Shown one piece after another: positions 1 to 11,580 of a DNA stretch of 64,000 nucleotides. The notes under the pieces are model-generated. The model made no database searches and was not told the DNA's origin. It saw nothing but the letters and a program-made list of their open reading frames with translations. How positions within the stretch are numbered: position 1 is the first letter of the stretch; every line of letters starts with the position of its first letter. Position numbers and translations under genes: made by a program. Origin of the DNA: Selaginella moellendorffii (taxonomy: Eukaryota > Streptophyta > Lycopodiopsida > Selaginellales > Selaginellaceae); contig NW_003314310.1 in assembly GCF_000143415.4 (NCBI RefSeq), forward strand, positions 372,442 through 436,441, given 5' to 3'.

Positions 1-539
1 TTACCAATATCTCAAACCTAAAAGATCAAACCAAAGCAAATTACAAAGAATATGTGGTAATAAGAAAATAACTATCTATCATGAAAGCTCATTAATCATC
101 CCATTAATAAAGAGATATATAATCATCATTAAATAAATAATCCACAATCTCGAATAATGGCAAATCATTTTATATCAACAACAATCAAGTAAAACCTTGA
201 CAAAAATAATCAACTATTTTAAATGATAATCAATCATCACCAATAATTGTTAAATGTTATACTAACTTCAGCATTGAAGCTAATGAGCGAAAATTCTTTC
301 CCCAACAACTCCTAAAACATGAATTAATGAGCATAAAATTTAAAGAACCAAAAGCTCGAAAAAGCCTATAATTAAGTCTCACTTAATAATGATCATGAGT
401 TTCATATGAACTAATGTTAATGCCAAAGAAGAAATTCTGGTACAACCCACAATATCCTCTTCAATACATCCATAAGCTAAACATCATAATACAAGAGTTA
501 ATGAAGAGTATGTTTGCATCAATCCAAAAGCCAAGCAAA
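1..539 (-). mobile_element. Decayed internal segment of old LARD-like LTR element (piece 1)
   Basis: This A-rich stretch aligns by eye with about 2745-3290 inside the younger element at 540-12707, but has many C to T and G to A differences. It has no open reading frame of note. It ends exactly where the younger element begins, so it is one flank of the old copy into which that element jumped. The old copy continues at 12708-13841, 15584-16355 and 20158-21038 and extends off the left edge of the window. Confidence 0.75.
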
Positions 540-1687
540 TGTAGCGCACGTGGTTTTGACCCTTTATCCTATGGTGATTTACCATAGGATAACACCACGA
601 AGCGGAACCTAAACCCTCTTTGTGCCACGTGACAGATGCCACGTGTCACATGCCACATGTCCATGCCACGTGTCCATAGGAACCTGAAGTTCAAGGCCTT
701 GGGCCACTGAACGAAGGAACGGTGCCAAACTCCCAAGCATGGAGCCAAGGAGTGACGGAACCGAACCACAGAGCAACTCCCGAGCATAAAGCCCAAGGAG
801 CGAAGGGACAGGAGCCCGGAGCGACTTGGAACAGTCCTAGAGTAACCAGCATCCCAATGCCAGGACCAGCACGCAAAACGGAGCCAAACGGAGTCTGGCG
901 CTATTTCAGCATACCGGTGGCCTAACGCGAGGACATGGGTACTCCACCAACTAGCATGGAATGGAACTTGGGCTTAGACCCAAGCCGGACACAGAACAAG
1001 GACAGGCACGCAAGCGGGAGCTAGACTATGCCTCAGGTTGGTCGGCCATGCCCGACCTACCCACTATCCCTACTATACATTTGGAACCCCCCATAGCCCC
1101 CCCCCCCCCTTGAGGAACACACGCTTTGGGCTTTCACCCCAAGCCTCCCTTAGTATCAGGAGTTAGTCTCTGGGACAAGCTCGAAACTTACTAAATATGG
1201 AATGTCCCTAGATTGCGAATTTGGGCACGGGACGAACACCGTTGTGTTCAGGACAATCTCTACATTTCGTAGATATGCCAAATGAGCAAATCTGGACACT
1301 TTCCATAAATAGCATTTGGGACCGAAATGAGACTAACACAAAGGGCATGATAGCGAGGGTGTTTGGCAGACACGGTAAACTATCATCTAGCGATATTGAG
1401 GGACCAATCTCAATATTGCGGGGGTTCTTGATACTAGCAAGTGCAAGCCAATGACTCACGTTTCTCAAACCAGGCCGAGTATGCTCAGCAAGAAACACAT
1501 AGGGTTCCTACCTTATGTTTATCCAATCTAAGTTCATGGTCATTGACCAGTTTCTCAACTAGCTCAAGTGGGAAACTGATAACGGGTCCAGCAATACCGA
1601 CCTCCTGCCATCGTGGCAGTAAGATAAAAGTGTCCATAAGGACTAGCCGACAGGTAACTTTCGATACCTGAAGTCACATTCGCGACA
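540..1687 (-). repeat. 3' LTR of the LARD-like element
   Basis: This 1148-bp LTR pairs with 11581-12707. It contains a C-run near 1100 followed by a core reading GCTTTGGGCTTTCACCCC. That core and the nearby CCCTACTATAC box also occur, inverted or direct, in the other LTRs at 14640-14740, 16660-16745 and 19395-19460. Small open frames inside it (for example 722-925 and 1208-1498) also occur in the other copy and look like chance frames. Confidence 0.9.
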
Positions 1688-1702
1688 CTCTCCCCCCCTA
1701 GG
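1688..1702 (-). other. Polypurine tract of the LARD-like element
   Basis: Plus strand CTCTCCCCCCCTAGG immediately follows the LTR end; read on the minus strand it is a G-rich purine tract directly before the TG of the 3' LTR. This is the plus-strand priming site expected there. Confidence 0.75.
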
Positions 1703-3470
1703 GAAGATCGACGTCCTCGTCGATGCATACTCGAGTCTAGAATACCGCCAAGGAAACAACTCCAGAAAAAGTTCACGGTACTCACACTATGTGAGAAATG
1801 CACCAACTTAAATGAGTTAGGGGTAACCTCTTTGTCTAACGCGGATGCGCTACCAGCTCAGACACCTTCCGGCCGTCGCCGACAAGGAAATGACCAACGG
1901 AGTCAGCCACCCTTGCTGCTCTGGGAGTCACCCAGCTTACAAAAGTGTGATATGCCCTGCCCGCAGGAACATAGAGAGAGAAGCCAGAGGCCCCAACCGT
2001 CCTAAGCAAAGAAACCAAACCCGTCGGTAAGGTTTAGATAGACTACTGTAAACAGGCAGTTAGAGTTGTTTACACGGTCACGCCCTTTTAACGGAATAAG
2101 GAACATCGACAGAGAGGCGGGTTATGTGACCAATCTACAGTAGCTACCCCATGACTAGAGATTTCAACATGCACACGAAGTGCCGAAGCCAGTCTGCCCA
2201 TTACTGGCCCAAACTCAAAGATCAATAAATGGACAATATCAAAGTCATAGACAATGATATCTTAGAAGCTTAATTATCAGTGATTATATCTTAGAGTAGA
2301 ACACAAAAGTATTCTAAGCAAGTTATCATCCGATAAACCAGTATAAGAGTGCAGGAACCACCAAGATCATCAAAAATTGGTAAACACAGGATTCACCATC
2401 AAACAGAATTCAATAGCAAGAATATCATCAAGGAAACTCAATGATGAAATTGCACTATCGAAGATAGTAGACAGTAAGCCAACAACTTACTAGAGATAAC
2501 TCAAAGAACACAAAGTATCATTGACTGGCAAGCAAAATGCTCGCGAATGTATCACCTAAAGGAAATAACATCCCAATCTATCGGAACTAACTCGAGCAAC
2601 AATCAACAAAACAGAATGAATGTGGCAAAACCAACAAACACTCATTTATGCCAACTATCACGCTAGTTAATCCAAATAGATCCCAGCCAACAATACTAAG
2701 GAACTCAAGTTGCCTAAGTAAGTGTCCGCAACATCTTATCGATGTCTCAAACCCAAGAGACCAATCCAGAGCAAACCACAAAGAACATGTGGTATTGCGA
2801 AAAGCCAAAAGCTATCAAAGAGAATAACTAACTATCACGAAAGATCATCAATCATCCCATCAATAAAGAGATGCATAATCATCGTCTAAGAAAGAATCCA
2901 CTACCCCGAAGAATAGCGAATCATTCTATATCAACAACAATCAAGCAAAACTTTTTGATAAGGATAATTAACCATCCTAGATGATAGTCAATCGTCACCA
3001 ATGATTGCCAGATGCAAATACTAACTTCAATAGCGAAGCTAATGAGCTAAAATGTTTTCCCCAACAACTTCTAACCAATGGTCCACAAGCACGAAAGTTC
3101 AAGGAACCAAAAGCTTGAAGAAGCTTATAGCCAAGTCTTGCCTAATAATGATCACGAGTCTTGCATGAACTAACCTTAATGCTAAAAAGAAATCATGGTA
3201 CAACCCACAATATCCTCCTCAACACTTCCATAAGCTAAACTTCATAATGCCAAAGCTAATGAAGAGTAGATTTGCATCAATCCAAAAGCCAAGCATAACA
3301 AAGCTATGCTCAACAAGTGATCATCAAACGATCCTCCATGAATCCATCTATAGCAAGACGTAACTCACATCATAACAAGCACAAGAAGAATCATCAATGA
3401 TCGATATATTCCAACTCAAATCCAATAAGGATTCAAATATTCCAATATCAATCATTAACTCTTCATCTCG
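1703..3470 (-). other. Non-coding internal region of the LARD-like element (3' part)
   Basis: No frame longer than about 80 codons on either strand and no recognisable retrotransposon motif. The sequence from about 2745 on is the young counterpart of window bases 1-539. The region ends at the TAAAG target duplication of the inner gypsy element. Confidence 0.7.
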
Positions 3471-3475
3471 TAAAG

Positions 3476-3708
3476 TGTTAGGCGCCAGCTTTGACTACGT
3501 GGTCAACGTCGGTCAAAGGGAGGCTCAAGGGTATATTAAGGCATGTTAGGGTAAGGGACTTAACCTACCCTAGGGCTCACAGTGGAGCAGCGGCGCAGTG
3601 GAGCTTTTGAGGTAGCTCGGGGGTGGTTGGGTGGTGAGGAACCTCAAGAGGTGGCGTAGCATAGTCTAGGGCAACTAGATCTTTGTCTTTTTGCGCCGGA
3701 TCATAACA
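3476..3708 (+). repeat. 5' LTR of the gypsy element
   Basis: The 233-bp LTR starts TGTTAGGCGCC and ends GGATCATAACA, forming a 5-bp terminal inverted repeat. It appears identical to 8171-8403. Confidence 0.95.
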
Positions 3709-3709
3709 T

Positions 3710-3721
3710 TGGTATCAGAGG
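3710..3721 (+). other. Primer binding site (initiator tRNA-Met type)
   Basis: TGGTATCAGAGG lies one base after the 5' LTR and matches the usual plant retrotransposon site complementary to the 3' end of tRNA-iMet. Confidence 0.9.
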
Positions 3722-3731
3722 ATTGGTTGCG

Positions 3732-6700
3732 ATGGCCGACCAAGCTGAACGCTGGAATCCTATCATCGATGGTGGTGCCGACGGTGGTGCCGACGATGGT
3801 GTCAACGAAGCTGCGGAGATTTGGACCATTCAAGATGTGGTTCATGAGCTGCGAGCCCTTAATAAAAATCAGCAAGAGATGCAAGACGAGATGCATGGCA
3901 TGATGGATACCATGCGTGGGCGTGTTGAGGCACTCGAGGCTGGACGGGGTAGCGCTCCAAGTAAGCCTTCTTTGGTAGATCGACTCAAGATTCCAACCTT
4001 TTCCGGTGATGGTGGTGTGGACGAGTGTCTCGCTTGGCTAGCCAATGTGAAGAAGTTCTTGGCTGCTAGAGGAACTCCAGATGCAGAGGCTTTAGTGGCT
4101 ATTCCGATGGTTTTGCGTGATGCGGGTCTTCGATGGTGGAATTGGCTTGAGGAGTCCCGTGTTGCGGATAAGAAACCACCAGTGTCTACCATGGATGAGT
4201 TTGAGGCTGCTTTCCGTTTACGTTTTGCCCCTCATTACGACGTGGAGAATGCTCGTACAGAACTTCGCCATTTTCAGCAAGGGAAAATGACGCTCGGGGA
4301 TTATATTGAGAAGCTTACTCGCTTGATTAGTCGTGTTCCAACGAAGGATCCAGATCAGAACAAGTCCTACTTCATTGATGGCCTCCATAGTGAGAGTATG
4401 CGGCAACACTTGCGTCATTCTCAGCCTACAAAGAGTTTGGAGGAGCTCTTTGATGCGGCTCGTCGCCTTGACAATGACAAGCACAAGTCTCGCAAGCGTT
4501 CGCGGAGTCCTTCTGTCGAGAATCGTCGTGATGATCGCCGTGGACACAAGGATGGGAACAAGCATCACAAGTTGAAGTCGGTGGTGACTACTTCAGATGC
4601 AAAGGGGTCCAAGAAGCAGAAGTTCTTTGTGAAGAATTATAGACAGGGTTGTCATCATTGCGGCGAACTTGGACACTACAAGGCTGATTGTCCGCAGTTG
4701 AAGAACAAGCAGCAGGACAAAAAGAATGGCCAATCATCTTCTCACGGTAAGTCAGATACTAAAAAGTTGCAAGCTTTACAGCGTGAGGATGACGAGAACG
4801 ACCATTCCGGTCGGAGGAAGAGACTTTCGATCGTTGCTCGTCAACTCAACTGTGTGTGGAACAAGATGGAGCTTGAGGATACGCGTGAATCAGCTTTAAT
4901 GCTAGAGGGCGTGTTCCGTGGCGATCCAGTGCGGATTTTACTGGATAGTGGGAGCGATGACAACTTTGTTTCGGCAAAGTTTGTTGCGGAGCATCGCCTG
5001 AACACACGTGGAGTTCTTCCATACACAGTGGAAGGTGCAGCTACCTCTGCTCAGCATTTCGATGCTTGTGTCGAGGGGCTGGAAGTGTTGGTTGGCAAAA
5101 CCACACTTGTGGAGACTTTTTATCTCGCGGATATCCATCGTGTGGATCTCATTCTTGGGATGCCATGGTTGGTGAAGGTGGATCCAGAGATAAAGTGGAG
5201 CATTAAGCGTATCTCGCTGGAGTATGGTGGCGTTAAAGATGTGTGGTTTGGCGAGGGCGTTCAACCACCAGTTGTTATGCTCTCTGCTACATCTTTGAAG
5301 CGGGCTTGTCGTAATGGAAAAGCACTTTCAAGTTACTTGCTGTTTGTTCGTGACTTGGGGGACCAAGGCACGTGTGGGGGAGAAGCAGCAGTACGGGATG
5401 TACTTGATGAGTTTTCTGATGTTTTTCCATCTGAACTTCCTCATGGATTGCCTCCATTACGAGGTGTGGAGCATGGGATTACATTGGAGCCGGGGACGCG
5501 GCCAATTTACCGGCGTCCATTTCGGTTAAGTTATGCGGAGGAGCAAGAAGTTCAGCGACAAGTCAAGGAGTTACTTGAGTTTGGATTTATTCAGCCAAGT
5601 AAGTCTCCGTTTGGTGCTCCGGTCTTGCTTGTGAAGAAGAAGGACGGTTCAATGCGGATGTGTATTGACTACCGTGCTTTAAACAAGAAGACAGTGAAGG
5701 ACAAGATGCCGATGCCACGTGTGGATGATATCCTAGACAAGCTTGGTGAAGCACGAGTGTTTACCAAGATTGATCTGAGGAGTGGATATCATCAGATTGC
5801 AATGGATGATGCATCTATCTCCAAGACGGCATTCAACACAAGCTTCGGACATTTTGAGTTTACCGTTATGCCGTTTGGTTTGACGAATGCACCGGCCACA
5901 TTTACTCGGTTGATGACGGAGGTATTTGGGCGTTATCTTCATGAGTTTGTGGAGATTTTCTTGGACGATATTCTTGTTTTTAGCAAGAATATGGAGGAGC
6001 ATAGGGTGCATTTGCGCAAGGTTCTTTTGTTACTTCGAGACAGCAAACTTTATGCGAAGAAGAGCAAATGTGAATTTGCAAAGTCGGAGGTGGAATATCT
6101 AGGCCATATTGTGACATCTAAGGGTGTCAAGACGGATCCAAGGAAGGTGGCTGTGGTGGAAAACTGGCCTACACCGACTACAGTGGCCGAGTTGCGCAGT
6201 TTTCTTGGTATGGCTAGTTACTACCGACGTTTCCAGCATAAGTTTGCAGAGGTGGCTATTCCATTGACGCGGTTGTTACGCAAGAATGTGCCATTCGAGT
6301 GGAAGACGCCACAAGAGGAGAGTTTTGTGGCGCTGAAACGATTGTTGATCGAGGCTCCAGTGCTTCGCATTGCTGATCCATCGAAACCTTACGAGGTGAC
6401 ATGCGATGCGAGTGGTTATGCACTGGGAGGAGTTCTCATGCAAGAGGGACAGCCTATTGCATATGAGAGTCGAACTTTGAATTCCGCGGAGCAACGCTAT
6501 TCCACATATGAGCAAGAGTTACTCTCTATTGTTCATGCTTTGCGGACGTGGCGGCACTATCTTTATGGTGCAGTGTTCGTGGTGTTGACAGATCACAAAC
6601 CACTTGTGTATCTTTTCACACAGAAGGAGTTGAACACTAGGCAAGCTCGTTGGATGGTCAAACTCATGGAGTTTGGGGAGTTTCCTATTGAGCATCGTCC

Positions 6701-8096
6701 GGGAAAATCAAATGTGGTGGCGGATGCTTTATCTCGTGTTCGTCATGTGACGACGTTACGAACACGATTTTGTCATCATTTGAGTAAGGTGGTCAGCGAG
6801 TTTGGGCAGTTGGTTGAGCATGCTCAGGCTCAGGATGCTGAGGTGGCCTCTTTGCGAGACCAGATGGAAGCTCCTTTCTCATTGGTGGATGGGATTCTCT
6901 ACTACAATGGCCGTGTCTATTTGCCACGGGTGGATGCGTTAATTACTCAAGTTTTATTCCACTATCATGATCGTCCAGAGGCCGGTCATTTTGGGGGGAA
7001 GAAGACGTATGAGTTGATTAAGCGCAACTTTTATTGGAGGAATATGAAGGCTGATATCCTCAAGTATTGTAAATCATGCGAGCTTTGTCAGCGGGTTAAG
7101 GTGCCACGGGAGAAGCCGGGGGGACTTTTGCAACCTTTACCTATTCCTCAGAGCCGTTGGTGTAGTATCTCTATGGACTTCATCACTTGTTTGCCACGAA
7201 CACAGAGGCAAAAGGAGCAAGTATGGGTCATAGTAGATCGGTTGACGAAGTATGTGCGGTTGTTGGCTCTTCGGAAGACTGTCACTGCCTCAGACTTGGC
7301 TGCGGTTTACTTGGAGAAGGTTTTTCCTGATTTTGGTTTGCCGGAGGACATCATTAGTGATCGAGATTCAAAGTTCACCAGTGGATTTTGGAAAAGTTTT
7401 GCAAAGGCTATGCAAGTGACTTTGAAACTCTCGAGTGGAGATCATCCTCAGACGGATGGGCAAACTGAGCGTGTGAATCAGGTGGTGGAGGATATGCTAC
7501 GTTGTAGCATTGGTCAAAGGCAAGGACAGTGGGATCTATATCTTCCGTTGGTGCAATTTGCTTACAACAATAGCCAACACAGTGGAACCAAGCTAAGTCC
7601 TTACTTTGCGATGTTTGGAAGGCATCCTCGCACAGCGGTGGAGTTGGGATTGCATTTGAGTAAGGACGTTCAAGAAAAGCTTGATTCCGAGGCAACTGAT
7701 CTGGCCACAGAACTTGATGAGATTCTGGTGGTATGCAAACGGAATTTGCAAGCAGCTCAGGATAGAGCGGAGAAGTTTGCTAATGAGCATCGCCAATTCC
7801 GGGAATATAAGGTGGGTGATCTCGTCTTTGTGCGAGTGATCTTTCCGTCAAGTGAGCGGCGGAACACCTTGGTGCCTTTACGGACAGGGAAGAGTGATAA
7901 ACTTTCCCATCGATATGCTGGTCCATATGAAGTGCTGGAGCGCATTGGTAAAGCGGCTTATCGGGTGCGGCTGCCAGCTGGGGTGAAAATTCATCCAGTA
8001 TTTTATGTCAGCCAATTGAAAGGTGTACTATCTCGGAGTGACGGGCCCAATGCCTCCTTGATGTATACGGCTGTGGAAGATGGACCAGGAGCTTGA
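3732..8096 (+). CDS. Gag-pol polyprotein of Ty3/gypsy retrotransposon
   Basis: A single frame of about 1454 codons runs from the ATG at 3732 (an upstream in-frame TTG at 3723 is not a likely start). In order there are a gag domain (residues about 90-240), a zinc knuckle CHHCGELGHYKADC, an aspartic protease with LLDSGSDDNF, reverse transcriptase with FLDDILVFS, RNase H beginning TCDASGYALGG, an integrase zinc finger (HH-CC) and an integrase core with intact D, D and E (MDFITC, SDRDSKF, TERVNQVVED). It ends in a GPY-type integrase tail without a chromodomain. No frameshift separates gag and pol, so the products must come from one polyprotein. The host Gag-Pol could in principle act on non-autonomous elements, but its LTRs do not resemble the LARD-like LTRs. 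Confidence 0.95.
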   Translation: MADQAERWNPIIDGGADGGADDGVNEAAEIWTIQDVVHELRALNKNQQEMQDEMHGMMDTMRGRVEALEAGRGSAPSKPSLVDRLKIPTFSGDGGVDECLAWLANVKKFLAARGTPDAEALVAIPMVLRDAGLRWWNWLEESRVADKKPPVSTMDEFEAAFRLRFAPHYDVENARTELRHFQQGKMTLGDYIEKLTRLISRVPTKDPDQNKSYFIDGLHSESMRQHLRHSQPTKSLEELFDAARRLDNDKHKSRKRSRSPSVENRRDDRRGHKDGNKHHKLKSVVTTSDAKGSKKQKFFVKNYRQGCHHCGELGHYKADCPQLKNKQQDKKNGQSSSHGKSDTKKLQALQREDDENDHSGRRKRLSIVARQLNCVWNKMELEDTRESALMLEGVFRGDPVRILLDSGSDDNFVSAKFVAEHRLNTRGVLPYTVEGAATSAQHFDACVEGLEVLVGKTTLVETFYLADIHRVDLILGMPWLVKVDPEIKWSIKRISLEYGGVKDVWFGEGVQPPVVMLSATSLKRACRNGKALSSYLLFVRDLGDQGTCGGEAAVRDVLDEFSDVFPSELPHGLPPLRGVEHGITLEPGTRPIYRRPFRLSYAEEQEVQRQVKELLEFGFIQPSKSPFGAPVLLVKKKDGSMRMCIDYRALNKKTVKDKMPMPRVDDILDKLGEARVFTKIDLRSGYHQIAMDDASISKTAFNTSFGHFEFTVMPFGLTNAPATFTRLMTEVFGRYLHEFVEIFLDDILVFSKNMEEHRVHLRKVLLLLRDSKLYAKKSKCEFAKSEVEYLGHIVTSKGVKTDPRKVAVVENWPTPTTVAELRSFLGMASYYRRFQHKFAEVAIPLTRLLRKNVPFEWKTPQEESFVALKRLLIEAPVLRIADPSKPYEVTCDASGYALGGVLMQEGQPIAYESRTLNSAEQRYSTYEQELLSIVHALRTWRHYLYGAVFVVLTDHKPLVYLFTQKELNTRQARWMVKLMEFGEFPIEHRPGKSNVVADALSRVRHVTTLRTRFCHHLSKVVSEFGQLVEHAQAQDAEVASLRDQMEAPFSLVDGILYYNGRVYLPRVDALITQVLFHYHDRPEAGHFGGKKTYELIKRNFYWRNMKADILKYCKSCELCQRVKVPREKPGGLLQPLPIPQSRWCSISMDFITCLPRTQRQKEQVWVIVDRLTKYVRLLALRKTVTASDLAAVYLEKVFPDFGLPEDIISDRDSKFTSGFWKSFAKAMQVTLKLSSGDHPQTDGQTERVNQVVEDMLRCSIGQRQGQWDLYLPLVQFAYNNSQHSGTKLSPYFAMFGRHPRTAVELGLHLSKDVQEKLDSEATDLATELDEILVVCKRNLQAAQDRAEKFANEHRQFREYKVGDLVFVRVIFPSSERRNTLVPLRTGKSDKLSHRYAGPYEVLERIGKAAYRVRLPAGVKIHPVFYVSQLKGVLSRSDGPNASLMYTAVEDGPGA

Positions 8097-8154
8097 GCAG
8101 GATTCCCCAGAAAGGGTGATCACCGGTACAACTCGTCCTTGGGACAAGGACTTT

Positions 8155-8170
8155 GTTGGGGGGGAAGAAT
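8155..8170 (+). other. Polypurine tract of the gypsy element
   Basis: GGGGGGGAAGAAT lies immediately upstream of the TG of the 3' LTR at 8171, the expected position for plus-strand DNA priming. Confidence 0.85.
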
Positions 8171-8403
8171 TGTTAGGCGCCAGCTTTGACTACGTGGTCA
8201 ACGTCGGTCAAAGGGAGGCTCAAGGGTATATTAAGGCATGTTAGGGTAAGGGACTTAACCTACCCTAGGGCTCACAGTGGAGCAGCGGCGCAGTGGAGCT
8301 TTTGAGGTAGCTCGGGGGTGGTTGGGTGGTGAGGAACCTCAAGAGGTGGCGTAGCATAGTCTAGGGCAACTAGATCTTTGTCTTTTTGCGCCGGATCATA
8401 ACA
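8171..8403 (+). repeat. 3' LTR of the gypsy element
   Basis: This 233-bp copy matches the 5' LTR (3476-3708) and is followed directly by the TAAAG duplication. Confidence 0.95.
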
Positions 8404-8408
8404 TAAAG

Positions 8409-11400
8409 TTAGTGTTATCCACAACTAAATCACTTTTCAAGGAAAAGCTGAAGCTCAACCCCTACTAAATAACCTCGTTTAGAACACAACTAACTCAAAC
8501 TTGCCACTCAGTTCATTTGAACGTCAACATAGTTGCGAACTAGCAAATGTACGAATGCCAATAACACAAAGCCATAGCCAAATCATCAACACTATCTTCA
8601 TTAAGACTAATGAAACTCGACATCAATCTTGTGGAGAGACATCTCATTTCACTAAAATCTCAACATCAACAATGTCAACGACAAGGCATCACTTCAATGC
8701 CATCAACACTAGAACAAAGCTAGAAGAAAGCACAAGTGTATCACCACTCAAAACTCTCTAGCAACCAAGCTAACCAAAGTCGAAGATACTTTATTTAGTA
8801 TTCGAGACCAATCTCTCAACAATACTCAGGTACAGATAACACTTCATCAAGGAGTGATTCACCACGTCCAAGACTCAATGAAATCCAACACTATGAACTA
8901 AACACAACCAAATGATATCAACAGAGGTAGAGTCGACATGCCAATATAGAAAACCCATGTAAGTCTTCTGACACGATCCTCCGCAACACCATCCGGTAAA
9001 GCAAGCCCATCATTGCTAAATCTTCATCAAGTGAAGCAAGTGTCAAACAGTCCTCGACGATGTCTACAAGCAATCATTAGTTGCAAAGCAACTAACCATC
9101 ACCCTTCAACTTGCCTTCACAAGACCTAAACACTAAACTTGTGCCATTGAGTTATATACTTATCCAACATGAACGTGATACCTCCGGTATGAGATAAAAG
9201 TTCATAAACAAGCACAAACCAAATGACCACTCAAATCCAACTCAACCACGATAAGCTCACCAAAGTATTTAGCCAATAGCTCTGAGCATGCTTTGAAGAG
9301 GCTAGCTATACATGATCAACACTTAGCTGAAACTAAAGTGAAGACCATGAGATGGATCCATATCGATACACAACCTCTTTATAGACAAAGCTATAGTACA
9401 GGTACCAACATCTCAAACTCAAACAACTAAGTTGAACATCACCATCCTCAGCCAAGGCGCAGGGCCACCAAGACCAAGTCAAGATCAGTGAGAGCTCACT
9501 ACTCTCATAGAGTCTTACAAAATGCAAAGTGCAACCTGCCACCAAGCATAACGCTAGAAGAAAGGCACAAGGGTCACCTTTCTAGAAAAGTGCAACAGCC
9601 ACTTTTCTACACCAACTCCAGACTCTATCCAACTCAATTGTCTTAGCCCCAAAAGTCAGCATCCCTTTCGAATTGCATCATACAAACTACATACTAAGGT
9701 CTAAGCTAACTGAAGTTGTACTGCCTTACGAAAACGGAAAGGTTTTCGGACAAAGTGATCAATAGATCAGCCATTGGAGAAGCCTAAGAAAATTTGTGGA
9801 AAATTTCCATCCTAGAGAAAGAATGACTCTCAGTCCAGGAATTCAAACTTTCAAGACTCAACCAACTTCCTCCTACTAACAACTTCACATAAGTTCACCT
9901 CAACACAAATTCTCAAGACCCATAGTATGCTTAAGCATCGAACATCTTTTTTACCCATTCTTCCGACATCCAACACTGACAAACGTGAAATGCAAAATGA
10001 ACATTCAAGGCTTGATCACGAAGACCACATCTTCGGATATCCATATTGCACTAACACTCTTCTTCAACCACTTTCAAGATCCAATGTGAAGCTAAAACAC
10101 TAACAAGAAAAATGACATGGAAAATCAAGCTCTAAGGAAAATTCCTTATCACTCGAAGTAACAATGCCACTTCCACTAACACAAGTGCTAGTGATGTTAA
10201 TGCCCCAACTACACATTTTCTCCATCCAACAATCTACTCCAAGTGTTAACGGATCAACTAATGAGCTATAGCAACTAAATGCTACAACCCTTTTCCAACA
10301 CCTTAGTAGGCAAACTCAAGGAAACAAGGAACCAACTTAAGCTTAGCATAATGGACCACCATCGAGAATCCAGTCAAAGCTACTACAATGCTACTTCGTG
10401 CAAGTAGACTAGCTTCACCATCAACCACTTTGGGGTTGATCATCATTTACCCAAGCAACTTCGTAAACACATTGCTCATTATCACATGGATATGATATGG
10501 AAATCACAATGTCTTGATCATCAATCAAGCAACACCACGAGCAATGCCAATGTTATTACTTCAAAGGTTTATGTGACCATCAAGTGCCAACTCGATTCAA
10601 CAAAATGCAACATAAATGCCACACTCCACCAATAGAGACTTACAACACTAAACACCACCAACTTTTGTTCACAACACGGACAAGCTCATGCCACTCGCTT
10701 TTCGACCAAACTCAAAACTTAACCCAACACCAAGCTACTCAAGGAGCAATAGCTAGGTTCCCCGGAAAAGAATTGAGCATTGTAACCCAAGTCTTCCAAT
10801 AGCAAGCCTAGACAAAATGGTTTAGCGCTTCACTGCTATCCATCCCACAACTCACCATTTGTAAGACCATCATTTCCAATATGCATCAAGGTAGGGACTC
10901 TTGATTGCATAATGTGAACACAAGCAATGAGTCACATCTCGTTGCAAATCATCTCTCCAAGAAGAGAAGATGATTTACATGTTTGATCCTTCGTCCCCGA
11001 CGACTCTCTTTTCGGTCTCATCTTTGACCAAACCTCAAGCTTGCTTTCGCACTGCCTTCAGTCTAATCCAAGAAAAGTTTATGAGAGAGCACGACAATGA
11101 CTACTTGAACCAATAGAGTAATCCCTAAAGTCTTGGTTGATTCACTTGTAATCATGCCTAGGAAGGATCTACTAGTGCCGTGCTAAACAGCTACGGACCA
11201 GCTTATTTGCTATTCATAGCAAACCCAGGGAAAGTTTGCTTTCACTCACGGTACATGGAACAACTCATGGAACCACCGATAGGCTAACATTAATCCTGCC
11301 AACTCAAAGTGTAACCTTGAGTTGCTAATGTGCCTCACTCACGAGTCCAAGCTTAAACTCGTGCAAACGGAACAACTCAATCCCTCTTGTGAGCCCAAGC

Positions 11401-11565
11401 TCAAGCTCACATCACACGGTACAACAAGGCAACCAAATCCATACCCAAGGAACAAATGTGAACCCCTTGCACCAAACGTGTACCCACTCGGTTCATCGTT
11501 TTCATCTCTGCGTATGCAACGAGACTAGTTGCCCAATCTCATTGAATAGTACTCGCTGAGACTCA
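8409..11565 (-). other. Non-coding internal region of the LARD-like element (5' part)
   Basis: About 3.2 kb with no frame over roughly 90 codons. It aligns with the decayed pieces at 12960-13836, 15589-16350 and 20158-20450. No domain of gag, protease, RT or integrase was recognised on either strand. Confidence 0.7.
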
Positions 11566-11566
11566 T

Positions 11567-11578
11567 CCTCTGATACCA
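11567..11578 (-). other. Primer binding site of the LARD-like element
   Basis: Plus strand CCTCTGATACCA is the reverse complement of TGGTATCAGAGG, two bases inside the LTR that starts at 11581. It uses the same tRNA-Met-type primer as the gypsy element and sets the element orientation to minus. Confidence 0.88.
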
Positions 11579-11580
11579 AA

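Larger units (their letters stand above)
3476..8403 (+). mobile_element. Intact Ty3/gypsy LTR retrotransposon nested in the LARD-like element
   Basis: The 4928-bp element has two 233-bp LTRs that look identical base for base, a perfect target duplication TAAAG (3471-3475 and 8404-8408), a primer site, a polypurine tract and one uninterrupted gag-pol frame. Everything needed for transposition appears present, so it is probably very young. The older copy of the host element (around 12840-12960) lacks it and so serves as an empty site. LTR ends are TGTTA...TAACA. Confidence 0.95.

Noticed and set aside
722-1671. Pairs of small open frames in the LARD-like LTRs
   Set aside because: They recur only because the LTRs are repeated, have no known motifs and are degraded in the old LTR at 20450-21038.
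3723-3731. TTG at 3723 as the start of the gag-pol frame
   Set aside because: An ATG in the same frame follows at 3732; TTG initiation is not expected and the extra codons overlap the primer-site region.
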